Positions 24,701-35,942 of a stretch of 64,000 nucleotides of DNA are shown in pieces; positions within the stretch are counted from its first letter, which is position 1, and each line of letters starts with the position of its first letter. The translations under genes and the position numbers were made by a program. This stretch comes from Calvatia gigantea. Its lineage: Eukaryota; Basidiomycota; Agaricomycetes; Agaricales; Lycoperdaceae. The notes beneath the pieces were generated by a model. The model was not told the DNA's origin. It did no database searches and saw only the letters and a program-made list of their open reading frames with translations. The stretch covers positions 310,001-374,000 of the forward strand of contig JACAAK010000014.1 of assembly GCA_025093985.1 (NCBI GenBank), written 5' to 3'.

Positions 24701-27700
24701 GTCTGTCGATGATGCGTATGCGGACTTCGGACTTGAGAGTGAGGGTGAAGGAGATGGTGAGGGTGAGGGTGAGAATACTGATGAGAGGTTGAGGACGCCT
24801 AGGGCTGTTCCTTTCAAGGAGCTACCTCCTTTGGGCCCACCACCTAACACGCCCGAAAGGAGGTTTCCAACAGGAGGCGAGGAGGAGGATGATGACGAGG
24901 TGGCGAAGACACCTACCCGATCCAGGAATAAACGATCCCATACAGGCTCCTGTTGAAGTTAATGGGGACGGAATCGGTATTGTTGATCAACCAGTCGGGG
25001 GCTCCTTTAATCGTGGCCGAGTCCTCTGAGGACTCACGAGACCCTACAAGTAATCCTTCATCATTTGCCCCTGCCCGCCACTCTTCCGACCACTGCGTCA
25101 ACTTTATCAATATCGTCTGCAGTATCAACCACGTCAAGTACATCGGGAACAGCATCCCCCACTCCAACCCCTTCCATTCTCACTTCCTCAACAATCGACG
25201 ATAGAGACCCACGAGAACTCCTGGAAAACCTCCGTCAGACATTCCAACGTGCCGAACACGAGCTATACGCCCAACTCTCACGAACACCAGAAAACTTCCT
25301 CAACAACACCAGGCGGGCATTTCACTCCGCCGCAAAGGGGGCACAGAAGAGACTCGCAGCATGGCAGAAGAAACATTTAGTTGTTATTGCGAAGGGTCTT
25401 AAAGACCACGGGCGGGGATCTGTGGATGAGAGCTTGTTGCGCGAGTTGGGTGTTAAGGATCTCAAAGAGTTGATTGAGATGAAGGATCCGAAGGCGTTGA
25501 TGAGGTGTGAGGAACCGGAATGGTGGGCTAAAGGGTGTCACGCCGTTCCTGAGAGTAGTGTGATTGTGAGGGAAGATGATTGGGGGAGTATCATCGCTTT
25601 TACTTTGAGGTGAGTGCCCCCCTTTTTCTCATCATCCAGATTTGGTGGCTTAGTTGGTTGGTTTTGGTATCAACAGCTCGTCGGATTATCATCGTGAACT
25701 GGCGAATCTTGCGATCAATCGGACGGCGATATCAACTCCCCCACTTACACCCCCCGCAGGAGCGTCATCATCATTACGCACCGCTCCCACTGGGCCTTCG
25801 TCTTTTTTTACGACTACCACTGGCAAGCTATTTGGTTCCTCCAACAATGACCAACCAGATCCAGATCGGGATGATGTGGTATGGCACGAACCCGAAGCTT
25901 ACAGCGCCGTGATATCAAGAAAAGAACACCCACGAGATCCGACATCTATACTCTCCATACGTGAAGTCCTGCGACACAAATCACTCACTCCAGATGGGGC
26001 GACTATACCACCAACCAAGTCAGGGGCACACGACTCGCCACAGATTAGTTTAGCATCGGTGTATGCGAAACCGGACGTGGGCGTGTCGATGGAGGCGGCT
26101 GGTGGGGAGGTCACCTTGGTTAGTAGCAGTAGTGCCGGTTCGAGCAGTGCGGGTGCTGGGCAGGATACGATGGAGAGTCGTGGTGCGGACAAGATTTTGC
26201 ATGAGCTTGAAGGACGTTCGAGGAGTGGTACGAACGACTCGCGCAACGTCAACGCGGGTGCGGGGTGTACCAGACCGGCTGAAGCTATGGAGGGACCGAA
26301 GAGTTCATCGACATCTGATGCACAGGCATCCACTTCGTTAGTCTTGGACCAGGATCAACTGAGCACGGCGACCTCGAGTTATGTGGAAGCACATATCAAG
26401 CGAGCTGATGCAGAATCACTTTTGTTCCTTGCAAGTGGCGTGGCCGCGCCGAGAAAGGTGGACAGGGCGCCTACACCTCCGCCTAAAGACTTGAAAGGGA
26501 AGGGGAAGGAAGAAATGATACACGATGTGTGGACACCTACAGCAAAAAGTTTACCGGCTATACCGGGCGAACCGAACACCCACCAACCCGCGGGCTCTTC
26601 CTCATCCTCATTCGCACACACGATCGCGAACACCCTGAACATGGCCATGCGTTTGGTTATAAGTCAATCCGACCTCTCAACGGCCAAACCACTGCCGTCA
26701 ACCAATCCACCACCCGTTCCCAAGAAACAACAGCACCACAACCTCCTCTTAGCCGACCTGAACAATATAGACGAGCGTCCGCATATCAAGTATGATTGGA
26801 CAATTGGGAAAAGCGTCAAATTTAGCTGCACGGTGTATTATGCACGTCAGTTTGATCTAATGAGGAAACGGTGTGGTATCGATGATTCATTTCTGAAGAG
26901 TTTGGAGAGGAGTGTAAATTGGAGTGCTGAGGGTGGGAAGAGCAAGTCAAACTTCAAGAAAACGTTGGACGAGAGGTTTATCATCAAGACTTTAGTGAAC
27001 GCGTGGAATGTTGCCGACTTGTAAGTTCTTCTACATCTTCCTGCCTCTGTACTTTGCTCAGGTTCTTTCGAAGACAAGTACTCATTGAACTTGCGCCGTC
27101 ATACTTCCGATATATCGAGTCCACGGCGAATAGGCCTTCGGTCCTCGCTAAGCTGATTGGTTTTTACACCGTCGAGATACAGAACTTGGAAACCGGAGCA
27201 GTGCAATCTAAGGCCGATTTACTGGTGATGGAAAACCTGTTTTACAAGCGCAAGATCAACAGGATGTTCGACTTAAAGGGCATTCAGGGACGCAAGGTCA
27301 AAGCGAAAGGCCAGGGGCCAAAGACACTGTTTGATGGCGAGTGGATCGAGGGTGAGGATTTTTCCATCAGTGATTTCGCGTAGTTTCGCATGAATCAGCT
27401 GATTATCCGCAGGTCAGCAGCGGGCGTTGGTATTGTTACGGCCACATTCAAAGAATGTCCTGAGAGAAGCGATAAGGAGTGATGCTGAGTTCTTGGCAAA
27501 GAGCAACATCATGGACTATTCGTACGTTACTACTTGGGATGCCCCATATCCGCTTTAGTGAAAACCCCACTCAGACTTTTGCTTGGCATTGACGAAGAGA
27601 AGAAGCTGATCGCATGTGGTCTTGTTGATACCATAGGTAAGTGACCTTGCCAAAGATGAAAGTCCGCACTGACGCCCCCTCCAGGTAGTTACACATTCGC

Positions 27701-27949
27701 AAAGACCCTTGAATACAAGGCAAAGCATAACTTACAGTCTGGGAAGAATGTTACTGTCATTCCACCGGCAGAATATCAGGAGCGGTTCGTTCACACCTTA
27801 GATGATTATTTTGTGGCATGTCCTGGTATGTGGCCGTTTTCCTACAGTTCATTTGCAAAACTAACAAGTCTTACCCAGATAAATGGTCGAAATCACTGGA
27901 CGAATCCAAGATTGTCAGTGATCCCTTCCTGCTCCCAAGCGCACTTTGA
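21707..27949 (+). CDS. FAB1: 1-phosphatidylinositol-3-phosphate 5-kinase (Fab1/PIKfyve)
   Basis: Long gene with few introns in the 5' half. The start at 21707 (MADHKPLPALP) is the best ATG. At least one intron must lie between about 22100 and 22200, but I could not place it. The middle (22881-25610) has low-complexity Ser/Pro/Thr tracts and the conserved Cys-rich segment: MWESCRICEAKTG, then YAKFLELL after an intron, then INIIRHF-like LNIIRHFGVQ. The C-terminal PIP kinase domain starts near 26780 (HIKYDWTIGKSVKFSCTVYY) and includes the activation segment FYKRKINRMFDLKG (about 27240), SNIMDYSLLLGID (27508-27590) and LVDTIGSYTF. It ends PFLLPSAL at 27949. The enzyme makes PI(3,5)P2 on vacuole and endosome membranes and controls vacuole size. 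No N-terminal FYVE zinc finger is evident, as in several fungal forms. The last part is duplicated as a pseudogene at 32-35 kb. Confidence 0.88.
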
Positions 27950-28593
27950 TGTGAGCCGTTCTGCCTTGACTGGGGGCTCGGACTATTGAACCCCCTGGCC
28001 CTCTCCTGGAACGCCATTTGTGGATTGGAACTCGAACATGCGCGGTGAATTTCCGCAACCTATTATTACATCATGTAGCACAAAATATATTTGCTAAAAA
28101 CATCGAAAATATTGAAGACCTTACATAGTCCTTGGAGATGATAACCTCATGCCTTGTGGGGCTGGATTTTGTCTTCTGCCCAAGTTGCCCTTCCAAGAAC
28201 ATCGTTAAAGGGTGCCATGTAGATTCTAACGCATGCCATGATGTGGAGACAATATGCTGGTGTATGGTTCTTAGCTGGATGCTCAGACACCTTCCATTGC
28301 TTTATGCTTGGGATCAGTTCTTGAATGTATCTAAGTGACGTCACCAACACAGGCAAGAAACGTTAGTTCAAGGATCATCAGCCACTAGAAGACTGCTTCT
28401 CAGTTCTCTGCACATATGTCATAACTCATGTCGAACTACAAAATTTCGACCTGCTAAATTTGATCCTCCCCATTTCTTTAAAACTGGCTCAAAACATGCC
28501 ACCCACAGCTCCTTAGAAATACATCCTCTTATACCCGTACGTGAAGCCGGATATCACACATGATCTTACTGACTGCTCTCTGGTCCAGAAATA
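27950..28593. other. Intergenic, 3' flank of the kinase and promoter of the secreted protein
   Basis: The sequence is paralogous to about 35460-35942. No gene recognised. The duplication shows it was copied with its neighbours. Confidence 0.55.
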
Positions 28594-29181
28594 ATGCGTT
28601 TATCTCATGCTCTCGTGGCCTTTGTTGGCACATTCGCTGCCCTCGTAACTGCTGCACCCATGCGGAGATTTGAAACCCCTGGCACCAACGGTAGTGAAGT
28701 TCTCGCAGCCAACGGGGATCCTAAACCTCTGGAAAAAAACGTTGCCCCGGCGAAACAGCGCCCAAGAGCACGCTTCCGTTCACTCACAGAAAGGCGTTTG
28801 CGCAAGCGTGCCGAACAGAAAAATGAACCAAAACCGACGAAGTCGGAGTCGGGGTTCTTTGACTACAATGGCCTGATGAAGGCTGGGGGTGGTACAAATT
28901 CCGGAGAGGCTGACGAGTCGGGAAGGTCCAAGCCTGTCGGCGGGACCACCTCGGATGGCGCTACTCCTGTGGACGGTGGGAAACCAGGTAGCGCTGGCGG
29001 GGACAACGGTGGTGGCCACAAGAGTGAAAAGAAGGTCGGAAGGCCTAAAAGTAAGTCCTCGAAAGGGGAGAAACCGAAAAAGAAGGGCGGTATTGATGTA
29101 GATCAAGATGGCTCGGATGATGACCCTGGTACCGACAATGCGTCTGAGAATGAACACGGTACGGACGATGATGAGGCTTAA
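28594..29181 (+). CDS. Small secreted basic/acidic low-complexity protein (copy 1)
   Basis: Single exon, 195 residues. Residues 1-20 (MRLSHALVAFVGTFAALVTA) form a clear signal peptide with an AxA-type site before PMRRF. A conserved core follows with ARFRSLTERRLRKRAEQ, containing dibasic KR/RR sites suited to Kex2-type processing. Then comes a Gly/Ser/Asp-rich linker, a Lys-rich patch (about 145-165) and an acidic tail ending in DDDEA. There are no cysteines. A paralogue of 194 residues sits at 35943-36527 with the same plan. The function is unknown and I recognise no domain. The architecture (signal peptide, processing sites, disordered body) is that of an effector-like or wall-associated secreted protein. 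The conserved reading frame in both copies supports it as a real gene. Confidence 0.75.
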   Translation: MRLSHALVAFVGTFAALVTAAPMRRFETPGTNGSEVLAANGDPKPLEKNVAPAKQRPRARFRSLTERRLRKRAEQKNEPKPTKSESGFFDYNGLMKAGGGTNSGEADESGRSKPVGGTTSDGATPVDGGKPGSAGGDNGGGHKSEKKVGRPKSKSSKGEKPKKKGGIDVDQDGSDDDPGTDNASENEHGTDDDEA

Positions 29182-30251
29182 GAAGCACCCGGTCAGGACT
29201 TATTCACCGAGGGCCCCTGTTGAGCTATCCAAAGGATATACCACTTCCCGTTGAGCCGACGCAATTCATATTCTTAATATTATACCAGAATAACAATGTT
29301 CATTCTCCAGCTTCTTCGAAGCTCATACCTTGAGTAGGGAAGATTTTGCTATTTGCCCCACTTTGTCAAGACTCCGCCGTGTTAGACAATGAATAAAATT
29401 TGAATCACACCCCTTCAGATCGGGATGATGCTGGCGCGGCTATCACATAGCATATGGAACTCATGATGACGGTGACCGCAGGTAGAATGATAAGTTACGG
29501 TGTCTCCACTTCCTTGGCAGACTGCGACCAGGAGAACGAACTTCGTTCCGTCCATCTGGTGGGACTTTCAAAGTCCCGCCAGATGCGGGTTACCCCGGGT
29601 GATACTAAAAGACTCGGATAGGCAATAATAACCTGCTGAGAAACACGGCCAAATCCTGCCAACTGTCCAGGTCCCTTTTAGATAGTCACCCTTAGAAAGC
29701 CCAAAACAACATATGATACGCAGACAGTATCTGCACACGAATTCGTCCCGAAAGTGTGCGGAAAGCTAGTGGTGACCAAGACGTGAACGTGAATGTATAG
29801 ACCAGGAGGTACACGGTATAGTCTGTTGGTATCACGATGCGACATGCGGACCTTCTGGTGGTGTCCACGAAGGCTGTGGGATTGGCGGGTTGTGCACAGA
29901 CCGGAGGATTCATTCAAGTACTCTCAAATGATATGATCCAGCGGAAGCACGCCCCACATATCGTTGCCAGGAAACCTGGTGATGCACATATACAGGCACT
30001 GATTTTCGATGTAAACGCGTACAGCCGTGGGTGCCCATGTGAAACAGGTTAATGGAAAGGGTTCAAACGAACACCCATCTCTTGACCACAATATCCGTTT
30101 CTAATAATGGACGAGACGCGAGCATGACGTCACGCGCATGTGCACTTCACAAATGAACACGAATAATATTTTACATTAAATCACAAGCCGACAAGCCGAC
30201 AAGTCAAGGAAATGGAGGAGCATGCATAAGGCTATTCGAATAATTTTACCA
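29182..30251. other. Intergenic between secreted protein 1 and methyltransferase A
   Basis: Paralogous to about 36528-37658. No gene supported. Contains the inverted repeats listed separately. Confidence 0.5.
29534..29585. repeat. Two adjacent inverted repeats
   Basis: A 15-nt palindromic motif (29534-29548, gaacgaa-c-ttcgttc) is followed by a 33-nt hairpin (29553-29585), whose arms catctggtgggactt and aagtcccgccagatg pair with one G-T mismatch. Only the right arm survives in the paralogous position near 36890-36904. Could be a terminator-like structure or a remnant of a small inverted-repeat element. Confidence 0.6.
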
Positions 30252-31329
30252 TTAACAACCTACTTCTTGCATATGGTCGCATTCGACGACCATATTATTA
30301 GACCTGGGCATCCTACAGGTTTCTGCGCAGTGAACACCCAGTACTGGAAAAACTGACTGCGGCGTCTCATCTAGGGTCTTTATGAAATCTGCCACAACAG
30401 CATCATACTCTTCCCCACTCTTGACGAAGCCCAGGCCGTTCTCCTTCATGACCTGCTCCTTGATACCAGGGAAAATCGCCATCGTCGAGTGCAATGCCTT
30501 CGTCCCGAGCTCTCCTGCCCAAGATCCCATCGGCAATCCCCTCTTTTGAATCTTCACATTTACGAAGCCCGCTTGCTCAAGCCATTCGGATAGGTAGTTG
30601 ACGATATCATAGACTACACCACGCACACTGCACAACTTGTCGCGAAGAAGGACTGCTTTGTGGCGAATGACAGCGTCAGACGGCGAGTCAAAGATGTGGC
30701 TGGGTTCAAACAGTTGAACCCAACCGCCCGGGGTGAGGGTGCGGTGCATTTCGGAGAGAGCAGTTTTCCACTGCTCAGGTTCCAAGGCGAACATGAAGAG
30801 ACGTTGGTGGATGAGTGCGAGACTGTTGGTCCAGTCTGCGGGGAGCGAGGTGATGGAGAGCGTTTGGAACGATGCATTTGAGGGGACCAGAGACGGAGGT
30901 GGGAACATGCGTGGTGAGATATCCGCTCCCCGAAGGTTGATAGTCGACGGGACTTGATCAGCGAGTGTGAGGAGCCAATGGCCTGAGGACAGTCATTCAC
31001 ATAGACTTTAGTCGGAATGGTGAGGTACATACCAGATCCTGTTCCGCTGTCGAGGACAATGTCGCCGTCTTTGAGGGTTGTTGGGGCCCAAACGGCCTTG
31101 TTGTCGAAGATGGCATTGAGAGTTTCTCCTTGGACATTCAAACTGAAAGAATCATCTGTTGGTATCCTTCTTGAATTATCCTGGATTACGAGCAAACTCA
31201 CCGATCTCTTTCCTCCCTGTCAGCTGGGAGCAGGTATTCGGAACCACTTGCGGGCTCTGAGGAAACAAAATATCTTTGAGCCTCTTTAGACGAAGTCTCA
31301 AGAACAACGGTAGATTCGGCGGGCACCAT
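30252..31329 (-). CDS. SAM-dependent methyltransferase, copy A
   Basis: Three exons on the minus strand. The start at 31329 gives MVPAESTVVLETSSKEAQRY; introns lie at about 31201-31143 and 31034-30981. SAM motif I is LDSGTGSGHWLL (D-x-G-x-G-x-G). Later motifs are NLRGADISPRMFPPPS (motif II acidic region) and LTPGGWVQLFEP (motif IV/post-I region). The fold is a class I methyltransferase like those annotated as UMTA/LaeA-type proteins in mushrooms; the substrate is unknown. About 340 residues. It is the only copy in the window whose frame is open from start to stop. However, its last residues read VFPVLGVHCAETC, where relatives have a QYWVF-AQKP end. A T5 run near 30348 (T4 expected) appears to have shifted the C-terminus. 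A TATATAAA box lies about 65 bp upstream. Confidence 0.8.
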
Positions 31330-32084
31330 GATGGATGTAATGTTAATGGGAGTGGTTGGCTTGGGGTGTTATCTGGAAGTTGGAACCGCTCTGATTTATA
31401 TAGGGTGGTATTTGCCTCCACGAAATGAGGCAGAGTTCATGGGCCCCACTTATCAACTGAAGAAACCCTCCATGGAGGAATAGCCCCGTCCTATGAAACA
31501 TGATGGAGTTGGGTTTTGTATCGCAGGCTGCCACGGAAATCGCCCTTACTTGAGATTGTGAAGGGTAGTGAATTGTATTGAATGCCGAATAGCCCGCTCG
31601 CTTCACTCTGATTTAAGTTTTTCCTGAAATGATTGATATCAACGCGCATATCACACCGTAAACCCGGCGGGCATGAGATCCGCCGCCCAAACATTGAGAG
31701 GCTACTCCGGAGGGCATAGAAATGCGCCAAGCCTCCGCATATGAGCCGCCTTGCAGGCGCAGGAGCTGCCCTTTTTAAGCATTTCCTATTGTGCTTCCGA
31801 AGATTTCCCCTGGTAGACCCAAGCTATTACTAAATGCCCTACATAACTCGATATGAACGTGGTGACTGCTTGTGAGTGGATGAATATACCCTTTAAGCGT
31901 GGTCAAAGAAGTCACCACCCCCCTGGTTCCAGTTTCCGATTGTTTTGTTTCTATGACTAGGGGAATCGTTGACGTCGCAGGTGGTATACCCCCTTGTCCC
32001 CAAAGTGACTGCTTCAAACCGAAAAAAAGATGTTTGATGTTTTGATGCTCTCGGCAACGAAAATAAAATTAGATATTATGTACC
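31330..32084. other. Interval between duplication units, no gene
   Basis: Positions 31330-31768 are paralogous to 38699-39140. The remainder (31769-32084) is unique in the window and spans the junction. No gene supported. Confidence 0.5.
31395..31402 (-). promoter_or_regulatory. TATA box of methyltransferase A
   Basis: TATATAAA on the minus strand, about 66 bp before the ATG at 31329, within ccctatataaa. The same ccctatataa core occurs upstream of copies B, C and D, so it is conserved across paralogues. Confidence 0.65.
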
Positions 32085-35000
32085 AGGACTAGAACCAACA
32101 GACGGCCCCACCCTCAAACGAGTCGACTGTTCTAAAAGGTCTCCTATCCACATCCACAAGAGTTGTATTCCTCCTCCTCCTCCCCCAGACTCCGCTGATC
32201 TAACAGCGAGGGAAGTGAAATCCCTAACGAGAAGATTTTGGGGGGAAAGAGAAGGTCGCGTTGGGGAGTATACTTAGATGGATGTTTAATTATGGTGCCG
32301 TTGCTGGGAGGGGCATGAGTGGGAGAGCTGGGATTGTGAGGCAGCAGGAGTTTTCGTTTTGGTTAGCGAGCGTGTTCCTGTGATGAGAAGACCGGGGTCG
32401 GTGCTGCCGCCGCAGGTTTCAACACAGGTGCAGTTTCCACTGCCGGCATCACCCATTACCTACTTAAGCTTAAGCTCATTTCCGCTGCCTGGCAGGGCGC
32501 ATTTGGGGACGCCTTCGTAACTTAGTTTATAGCCCCCCTCCACGTCCACGCAGAGTGGTTCAACTCCCGCGCGCACTTCCCCACATTCGTAGTTCATAGT
32601 CCTCTGTCATACAGGTTAGGTATAGTTCCTAGTAATAGTCCTGATTTCCTTCTTGTGACCTCTTTGTCGACGAGGTAGTAGATTCACTACTATCTGAGTT
32701 GCTTATGTAACATAGTCGGCATCAATTCTTTACTTTACCGGTCCGCGACGATCACAAGACTCGGATCATACACGATTTCCGGATTTGGACCGACGACGAT
32801 CACCCCGACCTCGGAACCTCGCCTCGTACTCCACTCGCTCGTACTGTTCATTATCGAACTCTTGGACCGTTTTATTTTCATTTCCTAGCCTTTCCCCACA
32901 CACCTTGTAACCTATAAACTCATAGAACCAAAGTTCAGACCCCACCTCAATATCCTTCTCTTGTCCTCTCTGGAAATTTTCCACCCAGTCCTTGAATACT
33001 TCACTGCCTGTAGAACACGCGCACAGACTGCTCTTGCAATATATGAATTCTGCTTGCAGTCTACACTGTAGTGACCGATTCACATATCTATTTATCTATT
33101 TGATTTAATCACAATCCAACCCTCTCCTCTCCATCTCTCGCCTCGAAGTCCCCGAACCCTCCCAGAACGTTTGCTCGTCGTTCCGACGCCTCGGGACAAT
33201 CACAACTTCCGCTCCGCCGTCTCACACCCCTTCCGATCTCTGCTTCTACCTTCTCTTCCCCATCCAGATTCCCCGATAGAGAAGGATGTCAGATGGAAGC
33301 TGACGTACTCGCGTCGCTACAGTACCACTCCCTCTTCACTAACTTAGGGCACTTAGAGTACAAATCCGACCTCAATAGATGAATGCAAAATATTTGGATA
33401 CCGGAATTCACTGTTGTATAGGTACGGTCGAGCCGGTACTGACTTGGCACCTATTGGATACCCAGGTTCGGCACCTCGCCGTCTTTCTTTCGGTCGCACG
33501 CTCGTCTCTCGTTCTCATCTGCTTTCGCTGTTCTGGCTTTCATCTGACCCTCGCCCCTCATTTCTCGTTCTCTCCTGCCTCCGTCTACCCTTTCCTGAAC
33601 TCGGTTTTGAAGCCTTGTGACTGATGGACATAGTGACAGCCTATCTTACTTGTTGAATGACCACCTCATCTCTTCGCGCATATTCTAAATTAGGAGGGAC
33701 CTGTGGTCGCGCTACGAAATTGGATTAGAAAAGGAAATATAAAACATATTGCACACCCAGAGCGCTGGCAATACAACCCTACGTGCAACCTCGTAACTAC
33801 CCCAAAATACCCGGCCGCACGCTCAAACACAGGGGTATAAGACGAGGATCGCCCATGGAGGATATTGTATCACTATCACCACGAAAGATGTGGATGGGTC
33901 TGAGATATAGGAGAACAACAAGGGCGGTGAGAAGGTAATTGAGATGTGGGAGGGCTGTGGGGTATGTGGAGCGAAAGCTGGGAAGAGTGTCACGAGCTAT
34001 GGAACATAGTATGTGCCCCCACTTCTTCTCCAACAAAATCAAGTATGACAACCTTACCCACTTATTTCTTATACGAAATTCCTAGGAACTTTTGATATAC
34101 TCTTCGTCGATATGCGTTTCACTCTCCCGCTCTGTCACGGTAAGCACACCACACCTTCATCTCCACCAATAACTCCCCCACTCACACCCTCATCATCATC
34201 TCAAGCAAATCTACTTTCCCAACCTCACCCGCCCGAATCAAAACTTAACATCATCCGCCATTTTAACGTCCAAAACACAACGGTCGCACTCTCCGTCCAA
34301 TATGCAGGCTCCTCCTCACCCTCATTCACCCGCACAATCACGAGTACCTTGAACATGGCCACGCGTTTGGTGTTAAGCCAATCCGACTCCTCAGCGCCTA
34401 AACCACCATCATTAACGAGCCTGTATACCCGTCCCCAAGAAGTAACAACACCACAACCTCCTTCTAACCCGCCTGAACACTATAAATGAGCGTCCGCATA
34501 TCAAGTAGGTGGACAGCTGGGACGAGGCCTAAATTTAATTGCACAATGTATCATGCACGTCAGTTTGTGGAAACGGTGGAGAATCGGCGGTTCATTTCCG
34601 ATGAGCCTCGAGAGAAGTGCAAGTTGGGTTGCTGAAGGTGGGAAGCGAAAGTCGAGTTTTAGGAAAACGCTGGATGGGAGGCTTGTCTTCCAGACATTGG
34701 TGAACGCATAAAATGTTGCCGATCTGTAAGCCCGCCATCTTCCTGCCTCCGCGCTCTGGAGTTGTCGTGGAGACAAATACTCGTTAAAGTTGCGCCATGG
34801 CGATATCTCGGGTCTATGGAGAATAGCGGATTCGGTCCCCGCCCAACTATCTGGTTTTACACCGTCGAGATACGGAACTTGAAAACTGGGGTAGTGCAAT
34901 CCACGGCCGACCTGTTGGTACTGGAGGACCCGTTCCACAAGCGTAAGATCAGCAGGATGTCCGACCCAAAGGGCACCTAAGGACGCGAGGTGAAGGCGAA

Positions 35001-35395
35001 AGGACAAGGATTGAGGGCAATGTTTGACGATGAGCGGATTGAGATTGAGGGTGAGCATTTTCCCCCAGTGATTTCGTGAAAGATTAGCGCGAATTAACTG
35101 ATCATCTGCAGGTCAACAGCGGGTGTTGGTATTTTCACGGTCGCATTCGAAGAATGTCCTGAAAGAAGCGATACGAAGTGATGCCGAGTTCTTGGCGACG
35201 AGTAACATCATGGACTATTCGTGGTCACTGTCAAAGATGCTCTATACACGCTTTAGTGACTCTCGGATTTCTACTTGACATCAATGAAGGGAAGAAGCTG
35301 ATCATTGTGGCCTTGTTGACACCACAGGCAAGCGGTCTGATCACACATTCACACATGGGTGTCCTGACCAACGCCCTTTCCAGCTAGCTGCACAT
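32085..35395 (+). pseudogene. Fab1/PIKfyve pseudogene fragments
   Basis: Pieces of the 21707-27949 gene in order. Positions 32090-32440 match 23177-23515. Positions 33836-34140 match the Cys-rich region and its intron (23870-24170), but without the WESCRIC cysteine pair intact. Positions 34150-34490 match 24175-24320 and then jump to 26610. Positions 34490-35395 match the PIP kinase domain, with FYTVEIRNLKTG and HKRKISRMSDPKG legible, then a TAA stop. Multiple stops, frameshifts and deletions make it nonfunctional. Intron sequences are retained. Confidence 0.85.
32445..33835 (+). mobile_element. Insertion containing the LTR-like dispersed repeat (copy 2)
   Basis: Interrupts the kinase pseudogene and replaces sequence corresponding to 23530-23860. 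Positions 32755-33360 resemble 13082-13860. No transposase or pol fragments seen. The ends and any target-site duplication are not resolved because the flanks also lost sequence. Confidence 0.5.
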
Positions 35396-35430
35396 TCGCA
35401 AAGACCGTCAAATACAAGGGAAAGTACAAC

Positions 35431-35461
35431 CCCAAGGCCCAAAGGCCCAAAGGCCCAAAGG
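35431..35461. repeat. Tandem repeat, about 8-bp unit (cccaaagg)
   Basis: Four units, the first one base shorter. It lies at the 3' end of the kinase pseudogene and is absent from the corresponding place in unit A, so it arose after duplication. Confidence 0.85.
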
Positions 35462-35942
35462 ATATTTGCTGACACCATTGGGGACCTTGCTTAGCCCTTG
35501 GAGACGATAACCTGGTGCCGTGTGAGGCCGGATTTTGTCCTTCGCTCAAATTGTTGGCCCAAAGACATCTAGACCCTAACGGGTATCCTGATACGGATAC
35601 AATATTCTGGTGTGTGGTTCCTAAGGCTAGATGCTCGAAAACTTTCCCCTGTTTAATGCCTGACGAGTTCTTGACTGCTCCACAACTGCCACCGCCGACA
35701 CAAGCCCGAGGTGTTAGTCAAAGAAAGATCAACTACTAGAAGCCTGCTATTCAGCTCCATGCACATAAATCGTGTCGGGCTATAAATCTTCGGCCTAGTC
35801 AAATTCGATCCCCCCTCATTTTCCTAAGCCTGGTTCAAAACATACCACCCATATTCCCTTGAAAACGCTTTTTTCCGACCTGTATGTACGCGAAACCGGA
35901 TATCACCCAAGATCTTACTGACCGCTCTCTGGTTTAGAAACA

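Larger units (their letters stand above)
23170..31768. repeat. Segmental duplication, unit A (kinase 3' part, secreted protein 1, methyltransferase A)
   Basis: Direct counterpart of unit B (about 32085-39140): same gene order and orientations. Similarity starts in the PIKfyve coding sequence at the 'acagacggccc' motif (23177) and fades after 'cttgcaggcgcaggag' (about 31768). Introns and intergenic DNA are included, so it is a DNA-level duplication rather than retroposition. Confidence 0.8.

Noticed and set aside
35431..35461. CRISPR-like short repeats
   Set aside because: An 8-bp unit without spacers; a simple tandem repeat in a eukaryotic pseudogene flank.
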